Below are positions 54,141-63,317 of a stretch of DNA of 64,000 nucleotides, piece after piece. Numbering within the stretch: the stretch's first letter is position 1; each line of letters opens with the position of its first letter. This DNA comes from Woeseiaceae bacterium (GTDB lineage Bacteria; Pseudomonadota; Gammaproteobacteria; Steroidobacterales; Woeseiaceae). The notes beneath the pieces were generated by a model. It saw only the letters and a program-made list of their open reading frames with translations. It was not told where the DNA came from and did not search any database. Made by a program: the position numbers and the translations under genes. The stretch spans positions 1 through 64,000 of the forward strand of contig JABDNG010000036.1 of assembly GCA_013001045.1 (NCBI GenBank), read 5' to 3'.

Positions 54141-55760
54141 ATGAACTCAAGAATGGAAGCACGGTGCTACGGGAAGCAATTAGTCACCTTATTATTGCTT
54201 TTCACATTGGTAATATCGGGACAGTCCTTCGGCCAGTTCACCGTTATGGCACAGCAATTGGGCCGCGGGGCAGACAACGCCTTGAGCGTACCCCTCTACA
54301 AGTCGCGCGTCGTTTCACTGGACGCCCCGGCCAAGAGAATATCGGTCGGTAACCCGCAAATCGCCGATATTCTGATCCTTCGCTCGACGCAGCTATATGT
54401 GCTGGGTAAGGATCTCGGAACGACGAACGTTTTGTTGTGGGATAGCGCCGATCGCCTGATTGGTACTGTGAGCGTCGAGGTGACCCACGACTTGCAGGCG
54501 CTCAAAGCGAAATTCCACAGCCTGATGCCGAATGAAAGCATCTCCGTCTATTCGGCGCAGCGAAATATTGTTTTAGCCGGCCGCGTTTCCAATGTCGGCA
54601 ATATGAACGCAGCTATCCGTATCGCCGAGGGTTACTTCAAGACGGGTGGAAGTTCCAGGTCCGGGTCGAGCGAAGGCGCTACTCAGTTCGCCGCAAAGAA
54701 CGTCGCGGAGGATGAAGTGGGAGAAGTCATCAATATGCTCAGTGTGGGTGGCGCGCAACAGGTAATGCTGGAAGTAAAAGTAGCTGAGATCGCCAGGACC
54801 GAACTCAAGCGGCTGGATGTGCGATTCAATAGCATTCTTACGCGCAGTAGTACCTGGAACGTTGGCGGCGTTAACGGCGGCGCGAGCTTCCCGGATGCCC
54901 TTATCCGGCAGCAGAGCATAATTACTATTCCCGATGGCGCCGGTGGTTTTGTTAATGTCCTTGACGAATTTGAAGGACGTATACCTGTTTTCGGCGAGCC
55001 CGCACCCTTCGGGCCTGTCATCGACGAGTTCTTGCCGAACCCGATGACAATCCAGGACAAGGGCCTGTTCGCCAGCTTCCTCAATGAAAACTTCCTTTTC
55101 AATATCGCCTTTGACGCAGCCAAGGAGAAGGGTCTTGCCAAGATCCTGGCCGAACCCACGTTGACCACCCAGACCGGGCAGCAGGCGGAGTTTCTCTCGG
55201 GCGGTGAATTTCCGATACCGGTACCGAGTGGCGACGATGGCGTTACCGTCGAATTTAAAGAGTTCGGTGTCGGCGTTAAATTCGTGCCGCTGGTATTAGA
55301 TGCGGGGCGCATAAACTTGAAGCTCAATATTAGTGTCAGCGAGCTTATCGATTCGAACAATCTCTCGATTACATCTAACGGTGTGTCGCAGACATTTCTG
55401 GTTCCGCGACTGACAAAACGCAGTGCGCAATCCACGGTCGAACTGGCGGACGGCCAGACAATCGGCATTGCCGGCCTGATCAATGAAAACCTCAGGGAAA
55501 CCATCACGAAGTTCCCAGGACTGGGAGATATCCCCGGTATTGGCGCACTTTTTAGAAGCCAGGCTTTTCAGAAGGGAGAGACCGAGCTTTTAATCTTGGT
55601 GACGCCACACCTCGTCAAGCCAATGATACCCGGCGAGATTCGATTGCCAACTGATAAATTCCGGGAACCCAGTGACCTGGAGTTCTTCCTAGGGGGGCAA
55701 CTAGAAGGTCGTAGAGGCAAAAGACGCGGCTCATCGTCATACGGTCACGACCTTAATTAA
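54141..55760 (+). CDS. cpaC: Outer-membrane secretin CpaC (RcpA) of the Tad system
   Basis: A secretin of about 539 residues that forms the outer-membrane pore for the Flp pilus. A signal peptide (LVTLLLLFTLVISGQSFG) is followed by the pilus-type N-terminal domain (SRVVSLDAPAKRISVGNPQIADI, TNVLLWD), a BON-like part, and the secretin domain with EVGEVINMLSVGGAQQVMLEVKVAEI and the C-terminal GDIPGIGALFRSQAFQKGETELLILVTPHLV. AAGGA eight bases before ATG 54141 favours that start; ATG 54108 in the same frame lacks such a site. The final 30 residues are Gly/Arg-rich. Confidence 0.94.
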   Translation: MNSRMEARCYGKQLVTLLLLFTLVISGQSFGQFTVMAQQLGRGADNALSVPLYKSRVVSLDAPAKRISVGNPQIADILILRSTQLYVLGKDLGTTNVLLWDSADRLIGTVSVEVTHDLQALKAKFHSLMPNESISVYSAQRNIVLAGRVSNVGNMNAAIRIAEGYFKTGGSSRSGSSEGATQFAAKNVAEDEVGEVINMLSVGGAQQVMLEVKVAEIARTELKRLDVRFNSILTRSSTWNVGGVNGGASFPDALIRQQSIITIPDGAGGFVNVLDEFEGRIPVFGEPAPFGPVIDEFLPNPMTIQDKGLFASFLNENFLFNIAFDAAKEKGLAKILAEPTLTTQTGQQAEFLSGGEFPIPVPSGDDGVTVEFKEFGVGVKFVPLVLDAGRINLKLNISVSELIDSNNLSITSNGVSQTFLVPRLTKRSAQSTVELADGQTIGIAGLINENLRETITKFPGLGDIPGIGALFRSQAFQKGETELLILVTPHLVKPMIPGEIRLPTDKFREPSDLEFFLGGQLEGRRGKRRGSSSYGHDLN

Positions 55761-55785
55761 CGGTACGTTTGGGCAGGAAATAATT

Positions 55786-56061
55786 ATGAAATATCGAATT
55801 ATCACAGTCACCGCCGCAGCATTTGTTCTGGCAGGCACCGGGTGCGCGACAAAGGACGGTACAGAAAACGATTTCGGCAATTCCGTCAGGCAAATGACCG
55901 AGCAGCAAATATTCGACATGAACGCTGCCTCGTCGCCGGACCCGAACGCCGTTCTGGGTGGTGACCCGGAGAGGCTTAACAACACCTTGGACGGACACCG
56001 GAAAGATGTGGCGAAACCAAGCGGTGTTGCGGCCCCGGTAACCATTAATGTTGGGAACTAG
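55786..56061 (+). CDS. Small lipoprotein of the Tad locus
   Basis: A 91-residue lipoprotein with lipobox VLAGTGC (Cys20). The mature part contains NSVRQMTEQQIFDMNAA, then DPERLNNTLDGHRKDVAKP. I recall short lipoproteins with an R-Q-M-x2-Q-Q-like motif and a D-x-R-ending helix in tad loci of other proteobacteria, where they may help place or stabilise the secretin as CpaD/RcpB-type pilotins do. It stands just after the secretin gene (25 bases), which fits such a role. The function is not proved. Confidence 0.75.
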   Translation: MKYRIITVTAAAFVLAGTGCATKDGTENDFGNSVRQMTEQQIFDMNAASSPDPNAVLGGDPERLNNTLDGHRKDVAKPSGVAAPVTINVGN

Positions 56062-56108
56062 TAGTCTGCGACCGAGGATTCGATCTTTTACTTTCATCGG
56101 ATAATTAA

Positions 56109-57452
56109 ATGATCAATGCCATGACATATTATTTGAAGCAGCGCGGTGTGGTTATCCCTATAGTGGTGATCGGTTTACTCGCGATGCTCGCCGTCGCTGG
56201 TCTTGCTATAGACGGTAGTCACGCTCTTGCTAACAAGACGCGCGCACAGAACACCGTTGATGCAGCCGCCCTTGCCGCCGCCAAAGTATTGGATGAGACG
56301 GGCGGAGATATCGCGCCAGCCACGGCTGCCGCCAACAGCCTGTTTTCCATCAACGCTGATGCGGCTGGAAATCATGAATTGAATCGTGCTTACGATGCGG
56401 GCGACATCACAGTAACGGTACAGTATTCGACCACTGTCAATCCCTTTATCCCGGGAGCGCCAGCGGGGCCATTTGTTCGAGTTATCGCCACCGGGTTTGA
56501 CACTGCGACGACTTTGTCGAGAGTGCTGAGCATTAACGATATTTCGACTCCGGCAACGGCGGTCGCTGGCCCGAGTGGCCCGCTCGGCAGTGGCGAGGGA
56601 GCCAACGTCTGCGACATTGCGCCTATTGCGGTTTGCAATGGGGACAATAAAGGCGCCGACGCTGTCCCGCCTTTCGGGTTCGTAACGGAAAGTCTTACAG
56701 TGCTCAAACCAGGTCCCGGTAACCATGGCGACATAGGCCCGGGAAACTACAAGATGCTTCGCCTCGGCTGCAATGGTGGTTCCTGCCTGCGACACAATTT
56801 GGCGGGCAGTTATGACGACTGTCAGACGGTAGGGGATTACGTTGAAACTGAACCAGGTGTTTCATCCGGACCAACCAGCCAGGGATTCAACACCCGATTC
56901 GGCATATACCAGGGGGGCGGTATGAACTCTGAGGACTACCCGCCGGATCGCGTCACAACCGAACAGGACCCAGACATTCTCAAGGCCTGTGAGGATGACA
57001 GTGTTGATCCTCCCGTAGACCATATATACATGACCTCCGCTCCAGGTAAGAATTACTGCAAGCACTATGACCCGGTTGATGTTCCCTGGGTGAATGACGA
57101 GGTACTTGTCGCCGACGACATTAACTACAGCTATGACGAATGGTACTATGATTCTCTCCCCCCTAATACATTCCCTGCCGACAGCAAGAAAAACCGGCGT
57201 GTTCTTGCCTTTCCCGTCGTCGAATGCACTGGAAATCAAAATGGTCAGTCATCGTTAAAGGTCCTGGGTTTTACGTGCCTGTTCATGTTGCAGTCACTGC
57301 CCAGTGGGCAAAACGACGGTGGCGGCAAGATAATCGGGGAATTCATTGATTCATGTGAGGTAAACGGAACGGCCGGCAATAACCCGCCAGGCGCCAACCC
57401 CTTGCTGTACAAGATCCAGCTTTACAAGAACGCCGATTCGAGAGACTCCTGA
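56109..57452 (+). CDS. TadG-like pilus-associated protein, copy 1
   Basis: A 447-residue protein with an N-terminal Tad-type anchor: RGVVIPIVVIGLLAMLAVAG, then IDGSHALANKTRAQNTVDAA, characteristic of TadG-like putative minor pilins. The exported rest is Cys-rich (CDIAPIAVC, CNGGSCLRHNL, later ACEDD, NYCKHY, VECTGN, FTCLFM, DSCEVNG) and ends LLYKIQLYKNADS. I see no von Willebrand A domain. The next gene is a close paralogue in tandem; the stop overlaps its start (TGATG). The many paired cysteines suggest disulfides in a surface domain. Confidence 0.85.
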   Translation: MINAMTYYLKQRGVVIPIVVIGLLAMLAVAGLAIDGSHALANKTRAQNTVDAAALAAAKVLDETGGDIAPATAAANSLFSINADAAGNHELNRAYDAGDITVTVQYSTTVNPFIPGAPAGPFVRVIATGFDTATTLSRVLSINDISTPATAVAGPSGPLGSGEGANVCDIAPIAVCNGDNKGADAVPPFGFVTESLTVLKPGPGNHGDIGPGNYKMLRLGCNGGSCLRHNLAGSYDDCQTVGDYVETEPGVSSGPTSQGFNTRFGIYQGGGMNSEDYPPDRVTTEQDPDILKACEDDSVDPPVDHIYMTSAPGKNYCKHYDPVDVPWVNDEVLVADDINYSYDEWYYDSLPPNTFPADSKKNRRVLAFPVVECTGNQNGQSSLKVLGFTCLFMLQSLPSGQNDGGGKIIGEFIDSCEVNGTAGNNPPGANPLLYKIQLYKNADSRDS

Positions 57453-58855
57453 TGAATACGATAAGGTTACATTCCAAACAACGCGGTGCCATCGTACCAA
57501 TTGTAGTTATCGGACTGCTCGCGATGCTCGCCGTCGCGGGTCTGGCAATGGATGGCAGTCATGCGCTTGCCAACAAGACGCGCGCGCAGAACACGGTTGA
57601 TGCCTCCGCCCTTGCCGCCGCAAAGGTCTTGGACGATACGGACGGAGACACCGCTCTGGCTACGGCCGCCGCCAACAGTCTGTTTTCCATCAACGCTGAT
57701 GCTGCTGGTAATCATGAATTAAATAGTGCTTACGATGCAGGCGATATCACCGTAACTGTTCAATACTCGGCGACGCTCAATCCATTTGTACCCGGTTCAT
57801 TTGTACCGGGTACAACAAGCTGGTTCGTTCGGGTCATTGCGACCGGATTCGACACCGAGACAACGTTGACCAAGGTGCTTGGCGTCAATGAGATTGCGAC
57901 GCCGGCGACGGCGGTCGCGGGCCCGAGCGGGCCCATCGGAGTCGGCGGCGGCGCGACGGTCTGCGATATCGCACCCATCGCTGTCTGTGAAGACGACGTG
58001 CCTGGAACCGTGGACACGGAGGCGCTCCGGGTGCTGAAACCCAATCCCGGGGTGCACGGCGACGTCGGTCCGGGCAATTACAAGATGCTGCGTTTGGATT
58101 GCAGCGGAGGCGATTGCCTGCGACGGAACCTCGCCGGCGATTATGACCAATGCGTCGAGGTCGGAAATGACGAAGTTCCGGTACCCCCGGTCGAGACGGA
58201 ACCGGGCGTTTCGTCCGGACCAACAAGCCAGGGGTTTAACACCCGATTCAATGTATATCAGGGTGGCGGTATGAATTCGACCGACTATCCGCCGGATTAT
58301 TACGTAAGCGAACAGGACACTGGCCCTAACAGCGAATATTTAAGGGCATGCGAGGATCCGAATGATCCGCTTGCCGAGCATATTTTTCTGACGAGCAACC
58401 AGGGGAGTCAGTATTGCAAGGACTTTGGCGAGAACCCTGGATTTGACCCGACAAACTCTGCGACGTGGGGAGGCGAGTGGTCAGCCGACCATGTAACCCA
58501 GGCGAACGAAATTAATTACGATTATGCCGATTACGGTGGGGCTGCGCCCGGAGGCCCGGACGACCCTGGCAGCGATCCACGGGAACTCGGTCGCCGTATC
58601 CTCAATTTCCCCGTGGTTGATTGCGCCGGTGATCAAAACGGGCAGTCCACGCTCGAAGTCTCGGGTTTTGCCTGCTTCTTCATGCTGCAATCGCTTGAAG
58701 GCGGGCAGTCCGCAGGGGCCGGCCATATTTTCGGGCAATATATCGGTGACTGCTTGGTGAACGGTAATGCGGGTACCAATCCCGGTGGTGGGCCATCGGG
58801 TCCACTGCTTTACAAGATTCAACTTTACAGAAACCCAGACTCGAAGGACTCATGA
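57452..58855 (+). CDS. TadG-like pilus-associated protein, copy 2
   Basis: A 467-residue tandem paralogue of the preceding gene. The first 190 residues are almost the same (RGAIVPIVVIGLLAMLAVAG, DGSHALANKTRAQNTVDASA, FSINADAAGNHELNSAYDAG, FDTETTLTKVLGVNEIATPA), and the cysteine-rich part keeps the same order (CDIAPIAVC, CSGGDCLRRNL, VDCAGDQNGQS, FACFFMLQS, GDCLVNGNAG), ending LLYKIQLYRNPDS. It differs by insertions in the middle and a five-residue repeat VPGSFVPG. Similarity at DNA level is also high, so the duplication seems fairly recent. The end overlaps the TadE-like gene (ATGA). Confidence 0.85.
   Translation: MNTIRLHSKQRGAIVPIVVIGLLAMLAVAGLAMDGSHALANKTRAQNTVDASALAAAKVLDDTDGDTALATAAANSLFSINADAAGNHELNSAYDAGDITVTVQYSATLNPFVPGSFVPGTTSWFVRVIATGFDTETTLTKVLGVNEIATPATAVAGPSGPIGVGGGATVCDIAPIAVCEDDVPGTVDTEALRVLKPNPGVHGDVGPGNYKMLRLDCSGGDCLRRNLAGDYDQCVEVGNDEVPVPPVETEPGVSSGPTSQGFNTRFNVYQGGGMNSTDYPPDYYVSEQDTGPNSEYLRACEDPNDPLAEHIFLTSNQGSQYCKDFGENPGFDPTNSATWGGEWSADHVTQANEINYDYADYGGAAPGGPDDPGSDPRELGRRILNFPVVDCAGDQNGQSTLEVSGFACFFMLQSLEGGQSAGAGHIFGQYIGDCLVNGNAGTNPGGGPSGPLLYKIQLYRNPDSKDS
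57783..57812 (+). repeat. 15-bp tandem duplication inside TadG-like copy 2
   Basis: Two adjacent 15-base units, each beginning CATTTGTACC and ending GGT plus one base, encode FVPGS-FVPGT. Copy 1 lacks the second unit, so this is an in-frame slippage product. Confidence 0.7.
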
Positions 58856-59313
58856 TGCGGAATTTGACACCTCTGTTTCATCAGCGCGGTCTTGCACTGG
58901 TCGAAACGGCAATTACCCTACCGTTCCTGCTTTTTGTAATGCTGGCATCGACCGAGTTTACCAACGCATTTGTCGAGCATACGACATTGACCAAAGCGGT
59001 GAGAGACGGTGCGCGCTATGCAGCCGAAGAGGCCATCGACGGAACTTTGACCATGAATCTTTCTGCCGCTCTCAGGAATGAAACGAGAAATTTAGTCGTT
59101 TACGGGAACACGGCGGGTACGGGAACGCCGGCCGTCGATGGTCTGACTACAGGCGATGTAACCGTCAGCGACGTGGGCGGTAACAATATCGAGGTCAGTG
59201 TGAATTATGCGTATACCGGTATTCTTGGTTCGGTCTTGCCGTCTTTCGGCTACGGTTCCGACCACTCCTTGTTATTCAACCTGAGAGCGACCGTTACGAT
59301 GAGGGCTTTGTAA
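58852..59313 (+). CDS. tadE: TadE-like minor pilin
   Basis: A 153-residue TadE-family protein. A short leader ends in QRG, followed by LALVETAITLPFLLFVMLAS; Glu at position +5 after the Gly fits cleavage by TadV. The TadE domain continues TEFTNAFVEHTTLTKAVRDGARYAAEEA. The C-terminal half (VTVSDVGGNNIEVSVNYAY) is a strand-rich extracellular or periplasmic domain. It begins within the stop of the TadG-like copy 2 (ATGATG; the start may be 58852 or 58855) and its stop overlaps the next start by one base. Confidence 0.9.
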   Translation: MMRNLTPLFHQRGLALVETAITLPFLLFVMLASTEFTNAFVEHTTLTKAVRDGARYAAEEAIDGTLTMNLSAALRNETRNLVVYGNTAGTGTPAVDGLTTGDVTVSDVGGNNIEVSVNYAYTGILGSVLPSFGYGSDHSLLFNLRATVTMRAL

Positions 59314-59768
59314 TGATAAGTCGGCGGCATCAGCAGGGAACGACCGCAGTTGAGTTCGCAATCGTCGGGCTGGTGTTCTTTACCGTATTGATTGCACTGA
59401 TCGATTTCAGCCGTTTGTTTTGGGATATGGCGGCTCTGGATGAGTCAACCAGGCGTGGCGCGCGGATAGCCGCGGTCTGTCCCGTCAATGATCCATACGT
59501 CGCAGAGGTAGCACTGTTTGGCGGGCTAATACCGACACTCGAGACTCAGCATATTTCCGTTCAATACCTGGACGCCGGTGCCAGCGTTGTCGCCGATCCA
59601 GGCGGTGCGGGCTATGGCTCCATTAGATACGTCCGCGTCAGCATCCAGAACTTCCAGTTGCGGACGTTTATTCCCGGCTTGCCGGCGATGATAACACCCC
59701 CGTCTTTCGAAACGACGATACCCAGCGAAAGTCTGGGGCGCGTCGGTACTGTTGATGTCGCTTGTTAA
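59313..59768 (+). CDS. tadF: TadE/TadF-like minor pilin
   Basis: A 151-residue TadE-family protein. The leader ends in QQG and is followed by TTAVEFAIVGLVFFTVLIAL, with Glu at +5 and Phe at +6, a TadE/F-type processing site. DFSRLFWDMAALDESTRRGARIAAVCPVND is the conserved second part. Two cysteines (in AVCPVND and near the C-terminal DVAC) may form a disulfide. Small gene pairs of this kind are named TadE and TadF; the name TadF is by position. It ends 19 bases before cpaE. Confidence 0.85.
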   Translation: MISRRHQQGTTAVEFAIVGLVFFTVLIALIDFSRLFWDMAALDESTRRGARIAAVCPVNDPYVAEVALFGGLIPTLETQHISVQYLDAGASVVADPGGAGYGSIRYVRVSIQNFQLRTFIPGLPAMITPPSFETTIPSESLGRVGTVDVAC

Positions 59769-59787
59769 TGTGAGAGGAAGAACTTAA

Positions 59788-60975
59788 GTGCCTAATATCA
59801 GGATATTACTTGTCACGCGTTCCAATACGGTCGCTTCTGCCATCAGTGCCCGCCTGGAAGAGCATCCTGAATATCGCGTTACAAAAAAAATTATTAGCAA
59901 TGGCCACAGCGACCCCTTCCACGATATTCAGTCGAAGCCTGATGTGCTGTTGCTGCACTACATTCAGGGCTACGGAGAACTGGAGCATCTGGCGGAATCG
60001 GCCGTGAGCCAGCGACTGCCACTGATCGTGCTGGGCCCGCCTGACGACGCTATTGCCATGAGGCTCGCCATGCGAGCCGGTGCGAGCGACTACATTTCTC
60101 ATCCGCCGCAACAGGAGGAACTACTCAGCGCGTTGACAAGGGTGCGTGAACATCTAAAGGAAAAAGTGAACAGTCGTGGCCAACTCGTGACGGTCATGAA
60201 TAGCAAGGGCGGATCCGGAGCAAGTTTCGTCGCTGCCAATCTTGCCTGTGCGCTAACGCAACAAAAAAATACAAACGCAGTTCTTGTCGACCTCGACCTC
60301 CAGTTTGGCGGCCTTGCGCGGTACTTTGATCTATATCCGAAGCGCGGACTTCCAGACGCACTGGCTGAGGTCGAGGATATGGACGAAGTCTCTGTGGAGG
60401 CCTATATCACGAAACATGAATCGGGCTTGCGCCTGCTAGCCGCGCCAACATCCGATCGGCTTTTGCTTTCACGAGACGTCGCGATCGAACACGTCGACAG
60501 CCTGCTTCAGATACTGGCAAGTAACAACGACTACGTAATAGCCGACTTGCCGCGGCGCGTCGATGACGTCAGTGCGACAGTTCTTGAGCACTCCGACCAG
60601 ATACTTATGGTGGTTCAACAATCTCTAGCACATATCAATGATGCCGCGCGCATGATCCAGTTGATCACGAAAGAGCTGGCTGTGCCAATGAACAGAATAC
60701 GCGTTGTCATTAATCGACATGTCAAGAACGCTCTAATCGACGCCAATGATATAAAAGGGGCGCTGAAAATTGATCAAGTAACTGTCATACCGAATCAATA
60801 CAAGCTGGTTTCCGAAAGTATCGATTCCGGGATTCCGATAATGCAAACAGCGACGAGGTCCGCAGCCGGAAAAGCAATACAACACTTGCTACACGATGTC
60901 TGCGGCACCGAAGATACAGAGTCAACGTCGCACCTGCTGGGTCGCGTATTGCCTGCTTTCTTGGGTAGGAATTGA
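59788..60975 (+). CDS. cpaE: Pilus polar-localisation ATPase CpaE/TadZ
   Basis: A 395-residue protein with an N-terminal atypical receiver domain (residues about 1-125, [39 protein letters not shown]) and a ParA/MinD-type ATPase domain. The P-loop reads [19 protein letters not shown], without the usual final Lys-Thr/Ser of GKTT, as is common in TadZ. Switch segments are [20 protein letters not shown] and [13 protein letters not shown]. TadZ/CpaE places the pilus machine in the cell. The start codon is GTG at 59788, preceded by GAGAGGAAG. Its stop overlaps the start of cpaF (ATGATGG). Confidence 0.92.
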   Translation: MPNIRILLVTRSNTVASAISARLEEHPEYRVTKKIISNGHSDPFHDIQSKPDVLLLHYIQGYGELEHLAESAVSQRLPLIVLGPPDDAIAMRLAMRAGASDYISHPPQQEELLSALTRVREHLKEKVNSRGQLVTVMNSKGGSGASFVAANLACALTQQKNTNAVLVDLDLQFGGLARYFDLYPKRGLPDALAEVEDMDEVSVEAYITKHESGLRLLAAPTSDRLLLSRDVAIEHVDSLLQILASNNDYVIADLPRRVDDVSATVLEHSDQILMVVQQSLAHINDAARMIQLITKELAVPMNRIRVVINRHVKNALIDANDIKGALKIDQVTVIPNQYKLVSESIDSGIPIMQTATRSAAGKAIQHLLHDVCGTEDTESTSHLLGRVLPAFLGRN

Positions 60976-62333
60976 TGGCCAGCGTAACCAGAAATGCGTT
61001 CAGCGCGATTGCGGCGGAAGAGCGGGTCGACGAAGTGGAGCGAGTTCGCCCTCTCAGTGATAGCGAGCTCGAGTGGAAAAACCGGATAAATGAGGAATTG
61101 CTGACAGTACTTGATCTGTCGTTGCTCGAAACAATCGACGAATCAAAGGCCAGGGCCGAAATACGTCAAATAGCATTGCAATTGATGATCGACGAGTCGG
61201 CGCCGCTCAGCGTTAAGCAACGCAAACTCATCATTCAGCGAATCGAAGATGAGGTCATGGGACTCGGCCCACTGGAGCCCTTATTAGCTGATAAATCCGT
61301 TTCCGATATCCTGGTCAATGGTTCCAAGTCAGTTTATGTCGAGCGACGCGGAAAACTCGAAAAGACCAATGTGACGTTTACGGATGACTCTCATCTGATG
61401 AACACTATCGACCGTATTGTATCTGCAGTCGGGCGGCGAATTGACGAGTCATCACCGATGGTTGATGCGCGTTTGGCAGACGGATCACGCGTGAATGCGA
61501 TCATCCCGCCACTCGCGATCGATGGCCCGTCGGTTTCAATTCGGCGTTTCGCGGTGGAGCTGCTATCGATCGATGACCTGATTTCGCTCGGCACAATATC
61601 GACTGAGTTAGCACGAGTGCTGGAGGCGATCGTCAAGGCGCGCCTCAATGTGTTGATTTCAGGTGGTACGGGCGCTGGTAAAACGACTTGCCTGAACATT
61701 CTTTCCGCTTTCATTCCGCACGATGAGCGAGTTGTGACTATTGAGGACTCCGCAGAATTGCAATTGCAACAACCGCATGTCGTTCGCCTGGAGACGCGCC
61801 CACCAAACATTGAAAGCCGGGGTGAAGTGACCTCAAGAGACCTGGTTCGAAATAGCCTTCGCATGCGACCGGAACGCATTATCGTCGGTGAGGTGCGGGG
61901 CGCCGAGGCGCTGGACATGCTGCAGGCGATGAATACCGGGCACGATGGTTCATTGACGACGGTGCACGCGAATACCCCACGCGACGCGCTCGGCCGAGTT
62001 GAAAACATGGTCTCGATGACCGGCATAAATTTTCCGATTAAAGCACTGCGAGCGCAGATTGCTTCTGCCATTAATGTAGTCATTCAAGTCTCACGCCTCG
62101 AAGACGGAACAAGAAAATTGGTCAGCGTACAGGAAATCAATGGCATGGAAGGCGACGTTATTACGATGTCTGAGCTGTTCACGTTCGATCGCGAGGGAAT
62201 CGACAGTGACGGCAAAGTGGTCGGCAAGATCAGGGCAACGGGCGTAATACCTGGCTTCCACAAGGATCTCGCACGTCGCGGTATTGAATTGCCGATTGAG
62301 ACTTTTGAGCCCGACTGGAAGGGTAAGGAATAA
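60972..62333 (+). CDS. cpaF: Tad pilus assembly ATPase CpaF/TadA
   Basis: A 453-residue secretion ATPase that drives Flp pilus extension (and in some species retraction). The N-terminal helical domain ends near residue 120 ([23 protein letters not shown]). Walker A is [10 protein letters not shown] at residues 231-240, the Asp box is [21 protein letters not shown], Walker B is [18 protein letters not shown] and the His box is [17 protein letters not shown]. All catalytic boxes are intact. The start may be 60972 or 60975, within the cpaE stop. tadB follows five bases on. Confidence 0.96.
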   Translation: MMASVTRNAFSAIAAEERVDEVERVRPLSDSELEWKNRINEELLTVLDLSLLETIDESKARAEIRQIALQLMIDESAPLSVKQRKLIIQRIEDEVMGLGPLEPLLADKSVSDILVNGSKSVYVERRGKLEKTNVTFTDDSHLMNTIDRIVSAVGRRIDESSPMVDARLADGSRVNAIIPPLAIDGPSVSIRRFAVELLSIDDLISLGTISTELARVLEAIVKARLNVLISGGTGAGKTTCLNILSAFIPHDERVVTIEDSAELQLQQPHVVRLETRPPNIESRGEVTSRDLVRNSLRMRPERIIVGEVRGAEALDMLQAMNTGHDGSLTTVHANTPRDALGRVENMVSMTGINFPIKALRAQIASAINVVIQVSRLEDGTRKLVSVQEINGMEGDVITMSELFTFDREGIDSDGKVVGKIRATGVIPGFHKDLARRGIELPIETFEPDWKGKE

Positions 62334-62338
62334 CGACA

Positions 62339-63313
62339 ATGTCAAACGGGATGATGATTTTTATCGTGATGATCTTCGTGACCGTATTCTTGCTGGTCCA
62401 GGGTCTCGCGACGCCGGTTTTCGGTGAAAGCGCCAAGGCGCGTAAGCGACTGAAGAACAAGCTCGCGGATATCGAATCGGCAAATGAGGAAGAAGCCTTC
62501 TCCTCAATCTTAAGGCAAAAATATCTGCGAGAACTGGCACCGTGGGAGCGGCAACTGGAACGCCTGCCCCGCATGGAGGCACTTGCAGCATTCATCGAGC
62601 AGTCCGGTCTAAAGTATCTCTCCTACCGCGTTGTTATGTTATCGATAATATTGGCGATCGTCGCCGCCTTTGGTGCCTGGATCGTAATGCGAGTCTGGTA
62701 CGCTCCGATTGTCGCTGCCGTCATCGCTGCTTATTTGCCTTTTATGAAGATTTCGTCGGCCCGTGCAAAAAGAATTGCTACCTTCGAGGAGCAACTGCCG
62801 GATGCCATCGACACAATGGGTCGGGCGCTGCGGGCCGGTCATCCCTTTCCGGCAACTCTCAAGATGATTGGCGAGGAGTTCGAAGATCCGATCGCTTCCG
62901 AATTCGATCTGACCTTCGGTGATATTAACTATGGCAACGATGTTCGACGCGCGATGTTGGGGCTCCTGAGTCGAATACCCACAGTTACAGTTATGGCGCT
63001 TGTAACCGCCGTGCTCGTACAAAAGGAGTCGGGTGGCAACCTTGCCGAGATTCTCGAGCGAATTTCCGCTGTAATTCGTGGTCGATTCAAACTGAATAGA
63101 AAAGTCAAGACCTTATCGGCCGAGGGCCGCATGTCCGCGTGGGTTCTCGCCATGGTTCCCTTCGTGTTGTTCGTGGTGCTGATGATCACGACGCCGGACT
63201 ATCTGCCCACCCTGATTGACGATGCGCGCGGGCAAAAAATGATTGTCGGAAGCATGATCTCCGCGTCGATTGGAATCCTGTGGATTCGGAAAATCCTTAG
63301 AATCGAGGTCTGA
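62339..63313 (+). CDS. tadB: Tad pilus inner-membrane platform protein TadB
   Basis: A 324-residue membrane protein with the T2SSF fold. The N-terminal helix (MIFIVMIFVTVFLLVQGLA) is followed by a cytoplasmic stretch, two helices (VVMLSIILAIVAAFGAWIVM, IVAAVIAAYLPFM), then the GspF-like domain (FEEQLPDAIDTMGRALRAGHPFPATLKMIG, VLVQKESGGNLAEILERISAVIRGRFKLNRKVKTL-type sequence) and C-terminal helices. TadB and TadC form the platform on which the CpaF ATPase acts. AAGGA before the ATG serves as ribosome binding site; five bases separate it from cpaF, four from tadC. Confidence 0.93.
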   Translation: MSNGMMIFIVMIFVTVFLLVQGLATPVFGESAKARKRLKNKLADIESANEEEAFSSILRQKYLRELAPWERQLERLPRMEALAAFIEQSGLKYLSYRVVMLSIILAIVAAFGAWIVMRVWYAPIVAAVIAAYLPFMKISSARAKRIATFEEQLPDAIDTMGRALRAGHPFPATLKMIGEEFEDPIASEFDLTFGDINYGNDVRRAMLGLLSRIPTVTVMALVTAVLVQKESGGNLAEILERISAVIRGRFKLNRKVKTLSAEGRMSAWVLAMVPFVLFVVLMITTPDYLPTLIDDARGQKMIVGSMISASIGILWIRKILRIEV

Positions 63314-63317
63314 CATT

